Part shown: in pieces, positions 1-10,854 of the stretch
Numbering within the stretch: the stretch's first letter is position 1
Layout: each line of letters begins with the position of its first letter
NCBI GenBank assembly: GCA_036245805.1
Contig: BTRK01000004.1
Location: forward strand, 44,480,907-44,544,906
Source: Pristionchus mayeri
Lineage: Eukaryota > Nematoda > Chromadorea > Rhabditida > Neodiplogasteridae
DNA: 64,000 bases
Reading direction: 5' to 3'
The notes under the pieces: generated by a model
Databases searched by the model: none
The model's input: only the letters and a program-made list of their open reading frames with translations
What the model was told of the DNA's origin: nothing
Position numbers and translations under genes: made by a program

Positions 1-3000
1 CTCTACAGTTAGATATATGATTCTCCGAACTCTTCCTTTATCATCTCTACTCCTGAACAGCTCGATGTTTATGTGTGTTGAGTAGTTCATATATGCACGT
101 ACCTGATACCAATCCACGACGTATACTCCCAAGATGGGATAAATCTCCGATAGCCAGTGACTAGAAATGGATGTTAGACTGTTTGGTTCTTCTGGCTTTT
201 TAAACCTCCTCCACATTTCGATAGCACAATGGAACGCGCGATGAGTCAGCCTGATCCCTTTAGGCTGCCCGGTTGTGCCAGAGGAGTAGTAGAGCAGGCA
301 CTCGGCATCAGCCGACACTGGAAAGGAAACGTCATCAATTTAGCATTCATAATTATATTCTCCGTGATTTATTATACAATGTAGATGTATGTGCATACAA
401 TTCACAAGTTCCTCGAATGGTTCGTGTCGAATCGTCTCCTCAAAATCGATCACTCCATTCGGCAGCGGATTCGCATAAGAACGGACGCAGATTATCGTCT
501 GATAGGGTTTGAGATTAGGTCTACCCTCTCTTAATTGCCTCTTCAACTGTTATGCACTACACTTTCGCTGTGTTATGTTATATCGTTGTGTAATCCCAAC
601 CTTGACTGACGGGCACGGCATTCGCCGCCTCGAGAACCATGCTTAGAAAATGCTCAGACACGACGATGACTGAGGAGGAAGAGTCGCGCAGCTGACAGGT
701 CGTTTCATCCAAAAACAAAAGCATTATTCTCAAGTCCCAGAACTCGCACAGACTCTTGGAGCAGTGTGGTTGTTCATAGTAATTGCATATATGTCAGTAC
801 TTTTGATCGCATGAAATACCGGTACTTACACAACTTGAACGCCGTACTGGCTCCTACCACTGAACCTCCCGCAGCCCATGTGCCGAGATGTAACACCGGC
901 CATCTAAGACAACATTTTTTTAACAATTCACATTAGCATATTGATAAATTCGATAGGCAATATTCAACTGAATGAATCTGTAAAGTGTACGACATACTCG
1001 ATCGAATTCGGGAGGGCAATAGAGACTCGATCGCCGGTTTTGAATCCACGTGAAGTGAGAAAGGCAGCGAAGGAGAGGGCCTGCAAGAATCACAACTGTG
1101 TACGCCAAACCAATTCATGAATATATTATTAATATCAGATGGTCGAATGTATTTGCATTGAAGCAAATCCACCGTGAAAGATTTCACTTGTAAGAGCTGA
1201 TATTCTTGTTGGTAGGTCAGCGCGCGCTCCTGATTATGTGATTCGATCTGGAATATACAGTATCGATCATAAGTATTCGCCCAAAATTTCGGAGCCCTAT
1301 AATTTTTGAACCGATTGCCCGATCAGTTTGAAATTTTAACTGTAGATAGGTAATTCATCGGGGAATGCGATGCAATTATAGGTAATTCATGTAAAGTGTT
1401 CGCTCTTGCATAGTGAAGACGTAACAACAACACACTTTTTCGAAATGGATTATTTCCTCGGAGAAATTTTTCGTGCTTACCGTACTTTCTGAGGATTGAG
1501 AAGTGCCGTAGGGCTATCCAGAAAACAATTTTCAAGTTGCTGCGACTTCGCACCAAGCTGCTGCAGCCGCTGCAAATTCGATGTTGCAAACTCATAACTT
1601 TGGTTCTAGGCAAGCTAGGAACTAGTGCAAAGAAGAAAAATAATCCTTGTTATGATCCTAGATGATCCTGAAAGTTTGGTATCGATCGCTCATTATTTGC
1701 CCTCAAGGCATACAAAAGTCACTTTTTCTGATGCCCCGACTTTGGCCGAGTACCGTTTCAATGCCGAATTTGCATAAAATGTGATTCCAGCATAGAAATG
1801 TGCAAAAACCATCGAACAATCGATTCCCAACTTTTGGTAGGGTTAGCTACACTTTCCAGACCGTGGCGTTCGATCTTAAGACGCGCGCTCCTCTCGCGAG
1901 TACATCATTTCCCTACACGGAGAGATAGTGGAGAGGGAGCGGTGTGAAGAGAGACGCGCTCATTCTGAGAGGAGCGCGCGTCTTAAGATCGAACGCCACG
2001 GTCTGTAGCTAACCCCACCAAAAGTTGGGAATCCATTCTTCAATGGTTTTTGCACATTTCTATGCTGGAATCACATTTTATGCAAATTCGGCATTGAAAC
2101 GGTACTCGGCCAAAGTCGGGGCATCAGAAAAAGTGACTTTTTTATGCCTTGAGGGCAAATGATGAGCGATCGATACCAAACTTTCAGGATCATCTAGGAT
2201 CATAACAAGGATTATTTTTCTTCTTTGCACTAGTTCCTAGCTTGCCTAGAACCAAAGTTATGAGTTTGCAACATCGAATTTGCAGCGGCTGCAGCAGCTT
2301 GGTGCGAAATCGCAGCAACTTGAAAATTGTTTTCTGGATAGCCCTATGGCACTTCTCAACCCTCAGAAAGTACGGTAAGCACGAAAAATTTCTCCGAGGA
2401 AATAATCCATTTCGAAAAAGTGTGTTGTTGTTACGTCTTCACTATGCAAGAGCGAACACTTTACATGAATTACCTATAATTGCATCGCATTCCCCGATGA
2501 ATTACCTATCTACAGTTAAAATTTCAAACTGATCGGGCAATCGGTTCAAAAATTATAGGGCTCCGAAATTTTGGGCAAATACTTATGATCGATACTGTAT
2601 TCAATAAGGTTGAAAAAAAATGTTCAGCCCTTGTCCGTATTCTTTCATAGATTATAAAGAGCGAGATGGCATGTGATTTTGAGAGAGTCAGGCGAAAAAA
2701 GCGTTACCATAGCTCGCTTATGAGGGAACTTGGCAGCGTGCACTTTCAGAGATCGGACAAGTCGTCTCACGAGTGTCTCATCGGGAATCTCTAGTGGACG
2801 GCATGGCGATTTTGTGATTTCCTGAAAATTACAATTTTTCTGTAGATGTATTTTCATTTCTCTGTTCGGAAATAATCTCCAGTAACCTAATAAAGCATAC
2901 GAACTCGAAATTGCCGTCAACACGGTCAGCTTATCGCCGTAACATCATACGATATTTTAAACATTAAAATGTTATAAATAACACTCACATTATCTAGCGT

Positions 3001-3054
3001 AGATCTCCATGTTTCCAAGTACGAAGCGTTCTGCGAAACGGGCAATCGAGCCAT
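1..3054 (-). CDS. Acyl-CoA synthetase-like adenylate-forming enzyme, N-terminal part (runs off the window)
   Basis: Exons read by eye (high to low): 3054-2989 (ATG at 3054), 2821-2708, 1247-1188, 1080-998, 903-830, 691-611, 546-399, 317-103. The translation carries the P-loop-like AMP-binding motif YYSSGTTGQPKG, preceded by RGFKTGDRVSIALPNSIEW and by QLRDSSSSVIVV-type sequence, all typical of the ANL superfamily that activates carboxylates as acyl-AMP and loads them onto CoA. The exact substrate cannot be told. The catalytic C-terminal half lies outside the window. Most junctions have consensus sites and consistent phase. The 830/691 junction does not: the strong donor GTAAGT leaves phase 1 while the next exon needs phase 0, so either a micro-exon or a 1-bp lesion is present. 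Intron 2 holds a 1.34 kb palindrome. Family assignment is firm, substrate unknown, intactness uncertain. Confidence 0.8.
1258..2597. mobile_element. 1.34 kb foldback element with Tc1-like ends (CAGT.., TA duplication)
   Basis: The first ~640 bp recur as the reverse complement of the last ~640 bp with scattered mismatches; the loop lies near 1900-1970. Ends are CAGTATCGATCATAAGT and its complement, flanked by TA on both sides (1256-1257, 2598-2599), as expected for Tc1/mariner targets. The two mirrored 96-codon ORFs lie in the arms and show no known domain. It sits in intron 2 of the acyl-CoA synthetase gene, so the pre-mRNA would contain a very long hairpin. Likely a non-autonomous element. 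Confidence 0.85.
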
Positions 3055-3474
3055 CACTAATGTGTTGCGCTCGAAACGCTCGCCCTTCACCGTTCGTTTT
3101 GCACGCAACCACACCCTTTTTTACAACCAATCTCGTCTCGCTCAAAACTATTGACACTTTGGTACACCGAAATGTACGTGGTTGGCACTGCCGAGTGCAT
3201 GAACGTGTGATTGCCGAATTGTACACTACTTTGGACAATTCATGAATTCGTTAATTCGAAATCACTGAACTATGAACAAAAGTGTAAAAAGTAATTTGCG
3301 TAGAAATAACAAATCATCTGGATTAGGAAATTTATTCCAGTTGTCACCAGTCGATGAGAAAATTTAGATTCAACTTCAAATTGTTTATCTGAGAGCAGGA
3401 TCGTGTAAACCTTCGTAAAAGTGTGGTTGATGCCGTATGCATAAATGCATTGGTTTTTGGAGTTGGATTATATA
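3055..3474. other. Intergenic, acyl-CoA synthetase 5' flank and F-box 3' flank
   Basis: Contains the upstream side of the acyl-CoA synthetase start and the downstream side of the F-box relic. The open frames near 3000-3240 on both strands have no recognisable domain. I see nothing else. Confidence 0.4.
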
Positions 3475-4997
3475 TTAAAATGGGGTTTTAATCATTCCTC
3501 GCATCCTGTTCCAATCTTCTCTTCTCGAAACATGCTTGATTTGTAGAGATTCTGTGTTAACTGAATGATAATGTCAATATGGATTGTACGGTTACCGCTG
3601 ACCGTACACTTCATAGTGATTGTTAACAAGTAACTGTTTCCGATCTGCATCATTGATAATTGAATACGGAAGATACGGATCGCACGAAATGCCAAGTATA
3701 ACGTCCTTTCGGAATGCCCTTGAGTTCTGCAATAGAGATGCCAAATCGGCTCGCACTCTCCTCGTTTCACACGCTCCCTCGTTATGTCTGACCGGCGAGA
3801 GAACGTGTGAAACGAGGCGAGTACGCGCCGATTGGGCATCACTATTCTGTAATCACCTATTTTTAAATGTATATTTAATTAAATTAAATAGTTTTTCGGC
3901 TGATGAAATTGGTTTTTCGTCGAAGTTTTATTAGCGCTAAATTGATGCTTGTGAAGTATCAATGAATCATTAACACACTCGAATATAATTCGAGAAACAT
4001 TTTCATTAGATAACTGGAATAATATTACCTCAACGACGGATTCAACGATGTAATTCGTATGTCTTAGATATCCTCGATAATGCGGATTGATAATGAATAA
4101 CGCATTCAACTTTCTGCCAGTGAACATATCCACAATGACTGGTGCAAATTCGAAATGTTGGACTCCGAAAAAATAGGCTGGAGTTTCCTTCATTTCGTGG
4201 TTTTCTTCTTGACAAATTATGAGAGATGAAACTAGGGCTGACAAATCGAGTAGAAATTTAACTGTAATGCAATATACACGATTATACACGATGCAACAAC
4301 ATACACTATTTTTAATTATAATGATATGATTTCACCATGGTTTGCAAGCGTGACTTCCTCCACATTCAGTTCTAGTACCTCGACATGATGATGTTCGAGT
4401 GTTTGCAATAACATCGCTCTGTCAAATATCCAATACCCATGTGAAATAAATACAACAACAAACACAATAAAAACAACACCAAAAACATACGCCGCGTCGT
4501 CCGTTAGTTCACGATATGAAAGTCGTAGAATATCGATTCGAGTGTCAGATAAATGCCTTGATAAAGTTTCTCTTTCCAGAAGAGTTGAGTCAAAGCCAGC
4601 GTATGGAACGGATGGCGAAATTGTTTTAAGCAATTCAACTGCAATGAATTACATGTCATTGTAGCTAAAATTTGTATTGCCAAGAGATATGCATTTACAT
4701 TACATATGATTTCCTTTGAAATATATGTCGTCACCTGGCATTGCGTTCCTGACTTTTTCAACAACAGACATTAGTTTTTCGGCATCGTGGTGGTTGATTG
4801 ATTGCAACAATAAATTGCTCAAATATTCTCCTAATAATTTAATTATTTTTTCAGTACATACGACGCATAATCCGTAAAAGTTTGAATTGAAAATCGAAGG
4901 GTTTCGGTTCGTAATATCTCCAGTTTCTTCAAGAATGATGTTACGAGATCCAAACAATAATATAGATCTGTAGGCGACAATCTTGCAAGCCATTGAG
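3475..4997 (-). pseudogene. F-box family paralog lacking its F-box exon
   Basis: Exons matching family exons 2-8 follow one another: 4997-~4892 (exon-2 type, ACKIVAYRSILLFG), ~4836-4745 (HHDAEKLMSVVEKV), ~4633-4500 (TRIDILRLSYRELTDDAAY), ~4430-4335 (VEVLELNVEEVTLANHG), ~4262-4033 (exon 6, FGVQHFEFAPVIVDMF), ~4018-3930 (exon-7 position), and a last exon ending 3475 with ESLQIKHVSRRED, the family's SIKH-type tail. Splice sites look usable. The F-box exon expected upstream is absent: that position holds a palindrome (5066-6359) and then the 3' end of the next copy. An F-box-less protein could not dock on SKP1, so this is probably a relic or the 3' half of a broken gene. Confidence 0.6.
3737..3840. 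repeat. Short hairpin MITE, family 'CACACGCTC'
   Basis: Near-palindrome from GATGCC to GGCATC with core TCGTTTCACACGCTC and a loop containing TGACCGGCGAGAG. Close relatives lie at 42174-42283 and 53750-53858 and looser ones at 27508-27621 and 29111-29155. Lies in an intron or just inside the 3' part of the F-box relic. Confidence 0.8.
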
Positions 4998-5065
4998 CTG
5001 AACAAATGTGCTACTTATTTTTTCCTAATATATTTGATGGCAATATAATATGTACTGTACATTAA

Positions 5066-6359
5066 GAGACCCTCCACCAGAGAACGTAGCTGGTCCACGG
5101 ATGGCCAAAAATTCGATATTTCCCATGTTTTTTTCTGAAGTGTAGGCCGCGAGTCTAGAGGTCGATGTTGAAAAAGTTTCGGACACCCCCCACTTTTGGG
5201 GTCGAAAAATTGACGCAATATGAAAAAGATATGCTCGAATAAACTATTTTTTGGAGGGTTTTATGAATATTTCAAAATTTTACATTGTTTGGGGTGTTTT
5301 CATTGTGATTTTCGGAATCTACATCATAAATTACGTATATGGAGAAATTTTCAGAATTTTATAAATGGACCATATCTTCGAAATTATGTCCAGAACTTCC
5401 CAAATCAAGGCAATTTCTCGAATACGCCGTTGCGCAACGTGGTTTTTTGTTATTTGCGCCCATAGGGCCTCTACATATCTTAAAATAGTTTTAAATATCT
5501 CACACATGAGTGTAATTATATGCTTGAATGTTCAGTTCTTCCTGAAAAACAAAATTCCAAAATCTCAAAATTCGGATTTTTTTGCTCGAATTTTTTTTCG
5601 AAAAAATCATAACATTTTTAATTCGCATTTTCATGATGTATAGTGTCGAAAATCGTTACCTACGGGTCAAAATACCCTATAAAATATGCAACCAGCATAA
5701 TTTGGCGAAGTCGACTTTTTTCATGCCACAGACTGGGCTGAAAAAAATGAAATTTTAAAGTTCCTCGAATTTTTAGTTTTAACTTTTCCAAAATGAAGAT
5801 AATGTTCATATGTGTCCTTTTTGAGTATTTAAGGATCGGTAGAGGCCTCTTTGGGCGCAATTAACGACATTGCGTAACGACGTATTCGAGAAATTGCCTT
5901 GATTTGGTAAGTTTTGGACATAATTTCGAAGATATGGTCCATTTTTAAAATGCTGAAAATTTCACCATATACGTAATTTACGATGTAGATTCCGAAAATC
6001 ACAATGAAAACACCCCAAAAATTGTAAAATTTTGAAATATTCATAAAACCCTCCAAAAAATTGTTTATTCGAGCATATCTTTTTCATATTGCGTTATTTT
6101 GCGCTCTAATAGCGAAAAACGTTTTCTACAAGGGAACATGCGTCAGGAAATGTATATTGCATATAATTCCGAAGAAGTCAATTTTTCGACCCCAAAAGTG
6201 GGGGGTGTCCGAAACTTTTTCAAAATCGACCCCTAGACTTAGTTATTGCTCCCGTCAATCAGCACTCGGGGCCTACACTACATAAAAGAAGTATGGGAAT
6301 TATCGCATTTTTGGCCATCCGTGGACCCTGTTTTTTTACGTTCTCTCGTGAAGGGTCTC
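5066..6359. mobile_element. 1.29 kb palindromic element with TTAA target duplication
   Basis: Arms of ~600 bp mirror each other (for example the stretch reading CCCCAAAAGTGGGGGGTGTC near 6190 and its complement near 5190). Ends GAGACCCT.../...AGGGTCTC are bounded by TTAA at 5062-5065 and 6360-6363. TTAA duplication is the habit of piggyBac-type transposases, but the ends do not begin with CCC in the classical way, so the superfamily is open. No transposase is encoded. It separates the two halves of the F-box array and probably landed in an intron. Confidence 0.8.
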
Positions 6360-6377
6360 TTAAATTTATTTCACCAC

Positions 6378-9087
6378 CTGGATTTGCGACCACAACTTGC
6401 TTAACACTTAGCTTTAGATTTGTTACGCTACTATTTCGGATTGTTTGCAATAAAATCTTTCTGAAAATAATGGAATATCCATATTTTTTTTGCAAAATAT
6501 ACGCTGCATCCTCCGTTAGTGCACATATGGAAATGCGTAGACTATCGATTCGAGTTGCTGAGAGTTGTTTCGAAAGAGGAGTCCCTTGCGGGATATCGGT
6601 TTCCGAATAGTCCAAACCGAATAGAATGTCAACTGAAACATAAACAAAAACTTACCGGATAATGGTCACTCATAGGGATCTATTATGATCTTGGAATACC
6701 ATGAAATGCATATTGTGCCACGTACCTTTATCGGAATTTTGCATTTGATCAACACAAATATTAAGATTTTCCACCTCACGATCTTCCAGTATTTGCATCA
6801 GAACTTTGCTGAAAACGTGTTTGAAGTTGTTCTAATTGTATGGAAAAACGAACGCGAGATCTTCTGTAAGATCCCGAATCGAAAGTTGTGTTTTCTCGAT
6901 CCTTGATCCATTTAGAAGGGTGAATAACATATCCATTGCCGTTGCAGCAGATTGTAAATCGATCCTATATTTCTGCAGTGGATAATCGTTTCGAGATTTA
7001 TTGAATATAACATTATACAATGTAATGTATCAGGTATGCAATGAGCTGAGATGTTTATTTATTTAGCGGCTTAGCAAACCGGAAAACTACCCGCAACGCA
7101 AATGCAAATTGTCCAAAAAGATAAGTCTGTAATATCATATCTACCTGAATTCGCAATTGTGATAATTGTCTTCCCAACACTCATGTAAATCACAGGCATC
7201 ACGAGTCAGTGGAGCTGTGTGGGAAAAATTTCCAACTTTTATTTTTTTACTTTTAAAAATTTCCAATCTGGGTCTCAGGTCTCAGAGCCGTCATTTAGGA
7301 ATTTTCCGGTCTTAGATCCGGCTCTACCATAAATCGGCTCTCAGATGAGTTAGAGAGATGGCTTTGGGCTCAAAAAACGCGGAAAAATATAAGGAACAAC
7401 TTTTCTGTTTTGACTCAAGCTGTACAATAAAAAATGGAAATGCTGTGATAGAAAAACCGCAAATGAGGGGAAAAATGAGTGATTTGAGATATTTCTTGAA
7501 TAGGCGATGCAATTTCTGCTGAAAAACTCAGAGATCGACAATGTTCGAAAAATCGATTTTCACAACCTCCATTTTTTCCAAGTTTGTGCATTTATAAGTA
7601 AGCACATTGAAACGTACATCCGTGATAAATAATTATTATATTTAATAGGCTCCGACTAGTGTTCAAATATGGTACAATTGATAGCTATAGAGTTGCGAAT
7701 CGTTTGTTTTCTTCACTCGAATATGTGTATCCGGCAGTGCAAAAACTAATCAAAATTTGCTTTCCGCTGAAATATTGCGGCTACCGACCCGCATTGAACA
7801 TCTAAAATCTTATTTGGAATATATTAGACAGAAAAAAGCTTCCATAACATCAGTATCCCTTCTTTTGAAATATTCGATTTTTTTCTAAACGTGAAATCTT
7901 CGATATTTTTAGAAACGTATATTGAGTACATTTATTGGCATTTTCATACTAAGGGGATATGGTCGTGATTTTAGATGCTCAACGCGGGTCGGTAACCGCA
8001 ATATTTCAGCGGAAAGCAAATTTTGATTAGTTTTTGCACTGCCGGATATGCATATTCGAGTGAAGAAAACAAACGATTCGAAACTCTTTAGCTATCAATT
8101 CTATATATATTTGAACACTAGTCGGAGCCTATTAAAAATAATAATTATTTATCACGGATGTACGTTTCAATGTGCTTACTTATAAATGCATTTCCAGTTT
8201 TTACTGTACCGCTTGAGTCAAAACAGAAAAGTTGTTCCTTATATTTTTCCGCGTTTTTTGAAGCCATCTCTATAGCTCATCTAAGTGCCGATTTATGGTA
8301 GAGCCGGATCTGAGACCGGAAAATTCCGAAATGACGGCTCTGAGACCTGAGACCCAGATTTTTTGGTAAATTGGTCCTAGTATATGCTTCCACCATAATA
8401 TGATCGAAATCAAAAAATAAAAGTTGGAAATTGTTCCCAGTGGGGGTATTTTTCACCCACTGACTCGTGATACGAGTGATATACATATATTACGGGGAAC
8501 GAACAGACAATGACCAAAATTCAACTATGATATAATATTTACTCACCGTCGAGTACATCAGTCCCTTGCTCTTGATGCAGAGTAGCATGGAGTCTTGAGG
8601 ATGACTTATTATCAATCTTAGAGGAATGAGTTTGTCACTAATATCAAATTCATTCTGAAATTTAATGAAAAGTTTGGCCAGTGCCTCCGGGTTTTCCTGA
8701 AATTTTGATTTTTTTTCTTTCACCCATTACTTAAGCACGTTGTTAGCAGCATCGTCAACTGTTGTGATAGTAATCTCCTCGATAATCCCCTTCATATGCG
8801 TTTTCAGTACATACTCGTCTGCGCGAATTTTGAGAGTATGTGATGTCTGGAATAATCCAACTCATAATCAAGCAGATCCATTGGGGTTTTGGAAGCCAGC
8901 TCGGCAAATTTCGAATTTTCCGATGGTACTCGATGTATCCTGATTAGAGGAGTGATATAATGACATTTACCTTTCTCAGGTTGTATATTGACTTTGGTGT
9001 GTATTCGATTATCATCCACACAAGGTCCGCTGGCAAAACCTCGAATTGCGCCAAGAACTCGGCTTCTTCTAGCTCCGTAGTCACCAT
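6378..9087 (-). CDS. F-box family gene with duplicated exon 4-5 pair and no exons 6-8
   Basis: Exon 1 (9087-8971, 39 codons) encodes an F-box (LPADLVWMIIEYTPKSIYNLRK) and ends at GTAAAT. Further exons: ~8939-8842 (DLLDYELDYSRHHILSKF), ~8663-8553 (LIPLRLIISHPQDSMLLCIK), 6972-6854 (LLNGSRIEKTQLSIRDLTED) and 6808-6726 (83 bp, LMQILEDREVENLNICVDQM). A second exon 4/5 pair follows at 6632-6503 and 6460-6378 (also 83 bp). Introns keep family phases. A 1.27 kb palindrome occupies the intron between 8550 and ~7200. Exon 2 does not join exon 1 in phase with the obvious acceptor at 8940, so its start is uncertain. The gene stops where the TTAA palindrome begins; exons 6-8 may once have been those at 4262-3475. 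F-box proteins recruit substrates to SCF ubiquitin ligases. Confidence 0.6.
7200..8469. mobile_element. 1.27 kb palindromic element in an F-box intron
   Basis: Arms from CACGAGTCAGTGG (7200) to its complement (ending 8469), matching over ~600 bp with mismatches (for example AATATTGCGGCTACCGACCC near 7780 and its complement near 8005); loop about 7830-7950. AT lies on both sides, which may be target duplication or part of the ends. No transposase seen. Confidence 0.75.
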
Positions 9088-9541
9088 CGTGACACCTAGA
9101 AATATGGGTACTGTTCTCTAATGAAACAATGAGTAAAACATGGAAAATTTAGAAAACATGATCGAAAGATGAAAACACCCCTTGAAAGAGGGTCGCGAGA
9201 GAATATGAGTCAATGATAAGAGAGGAAAGATAGCATTTAATAGCTCGCCCGCACCTGTCATCCTTGCGCAATCATGTTATCGGCTCGTACCGACATGCAC
9301 TGGGCACATCACGCGTAGAATGATAGTGTAATACTTCATAATGTGTTTTTCATTTGGAAAATAATCTCTCCAAAATGGAGATCGAATAAAACGTAAAGTG
9401 AAAGGTGTTTGCAATATTTATTAATGAAAACTGATAATAGGTTGATCAACATAATCTGGACTTAATGGACGAATAACGTTATATCGTTGTGATCTTACTC
9501 AAGTAGCCATTGAAGGTATATCGTCTGTTGTTTTTCTACTA
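9088..9541. other. Intergenic stretch between two minus-strand F-box copies
   Basis: AT-rich; no coding exon, hairpin or repeat that I can support. It should contain the promoter of the F-box copy starting at 9087. Confidence 0.4.
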
Positions 9542-10854
9542 CTAATTGATTCTCGAAGAATGTCTAATGCAGAGATATGATGAAGATATATGATTTGTAT
9601 AAAAGTCAATCCTGTAGTCCGATACTTCGTAACTTTCTTTGCTTCCGTAGTGATCACAAGTCATCGTGAGCCAAACTTTCTTTTCCAGGCTGGGCAGAAC
9701 CTTGAAAGTAACACAATTTGTGACCATTTTAAATAGTAAGGCAAATATATACCTTGATTAAATTATATGAACTCTTCTTGCTAAGATACGGCCATTGCGA
9801 TCGATTTTCTATGTAAATTTTGTCCACTTTTTTCGAAAACATATTGATAATAATAATATCCCAATCGGCGTTTAGTATTCCGAATAGATATGGGCTCGTC
9901 CGAGAGAGAGAAAATACGGGATGTTGATAAATTTCAATGGAACAAACGAGAGATGAGAATTGAAACAGCATTTCGGCTTCAATTATGTAATACACTTAGT
10001 TTTTTTTGCTTTAGATCATACCTGGATCGGATGACAAAACTTCTTTTACTGACAATAAGAGACGATTGACATTATGAGTTCTCACTTTCTCCAAAATAAA
10101 TACACTTCAAGTTTAGATTAATAATGTAATATGTATGATTAACTCACGCAATATTATCCTTCAAGTTTGAATTGAATACTTTTATTTTGCCAATTGTGAT
10201 CCCGTTTACTAGTTCGAATACAGTCTCAACTTCTCTACTCAGACAATTGAAATGATGTATCCAGTCTTTCCTGCGGTCAATGCCATCTATGAGGTGCTTC
10301 GGAGGATTTCGGACCAATCTTTGTTCGAAGAGGAGCGATTGACTTTCGTTGACACTTATTGAGAGGATGCAATCACTTCCCATTCTCAATATGCTAAAAG
10401 GTAGTTTAGGCTCAATAATAATTCTCAATTGTTCTTGATTGATAATTAAAATGCGCAATTTATAAATATTGGGCGCAGAACTTTTCATGGTACATTCCCC
10501 GACCAACCGTCTACATGCGCGTGATGTCTGAAAGATCGGTGATTCATATCATACATATACAATAAGCTGAAAAATGATATCGTTATTTACAAAATGAGTG
10601 TCATAAATACATTTAAACGTCAAATTTATTAAATACACTGGTCGGATGAGAACTATGACGGCATGCTGCGTTTGATATATCAAAGGCGAAATGAGGTCAT
10701 AGTTTTCATCCGTGTGTCTAATACACTTACTGATCTGAGAGCGGAAGGTCAGTCAGGAATATATTTTAGAATTTCCATCATAATATCGCTTGGCACGACC
10801 TCGATTGGAGACAGTCTTATTCCGACAGAATACGGATTTTATTCGTGACAACAT
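9542..10854 (-). pseudogene. F-box paralog with frameshifted F-box exon
   Basis: Exon 1 (10854-10731) starts MLSRIKS like the intact paralog at 56014. A frame change then occurs before the F-box core (EVVPSDIMMEILKYIPD), and TGA at 10751-10749 replaces the Ser codon found in the paralog. Exons 2-4 are fused into one open exon (10527-~10148, SRACRRLVGECTM ... FELVNGITIGKIKVFNSN). Exon 5 (~10110-10022) reads ILEKVRTHNVNRLLLSVKE, exon 6 (~9975-9765) FGILNADWDIIIINMFSKK, and the last exon LPSLEKKVWLTMTC ... CIRHSSRIN stop at 9542. The body is open while the F-box exon has two lesions. Either this is a young pseudogene, or an alternative start gives an F-box-less protein. Confidence 0.75.

Noticed and set aside
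1323..2532. Mirrored 96-codon ORFs on opposite strands (CSGCSSLVR..)
   Set aside because: They are the two arms of the palindrome read in opposite directions; no domain, no splice context.
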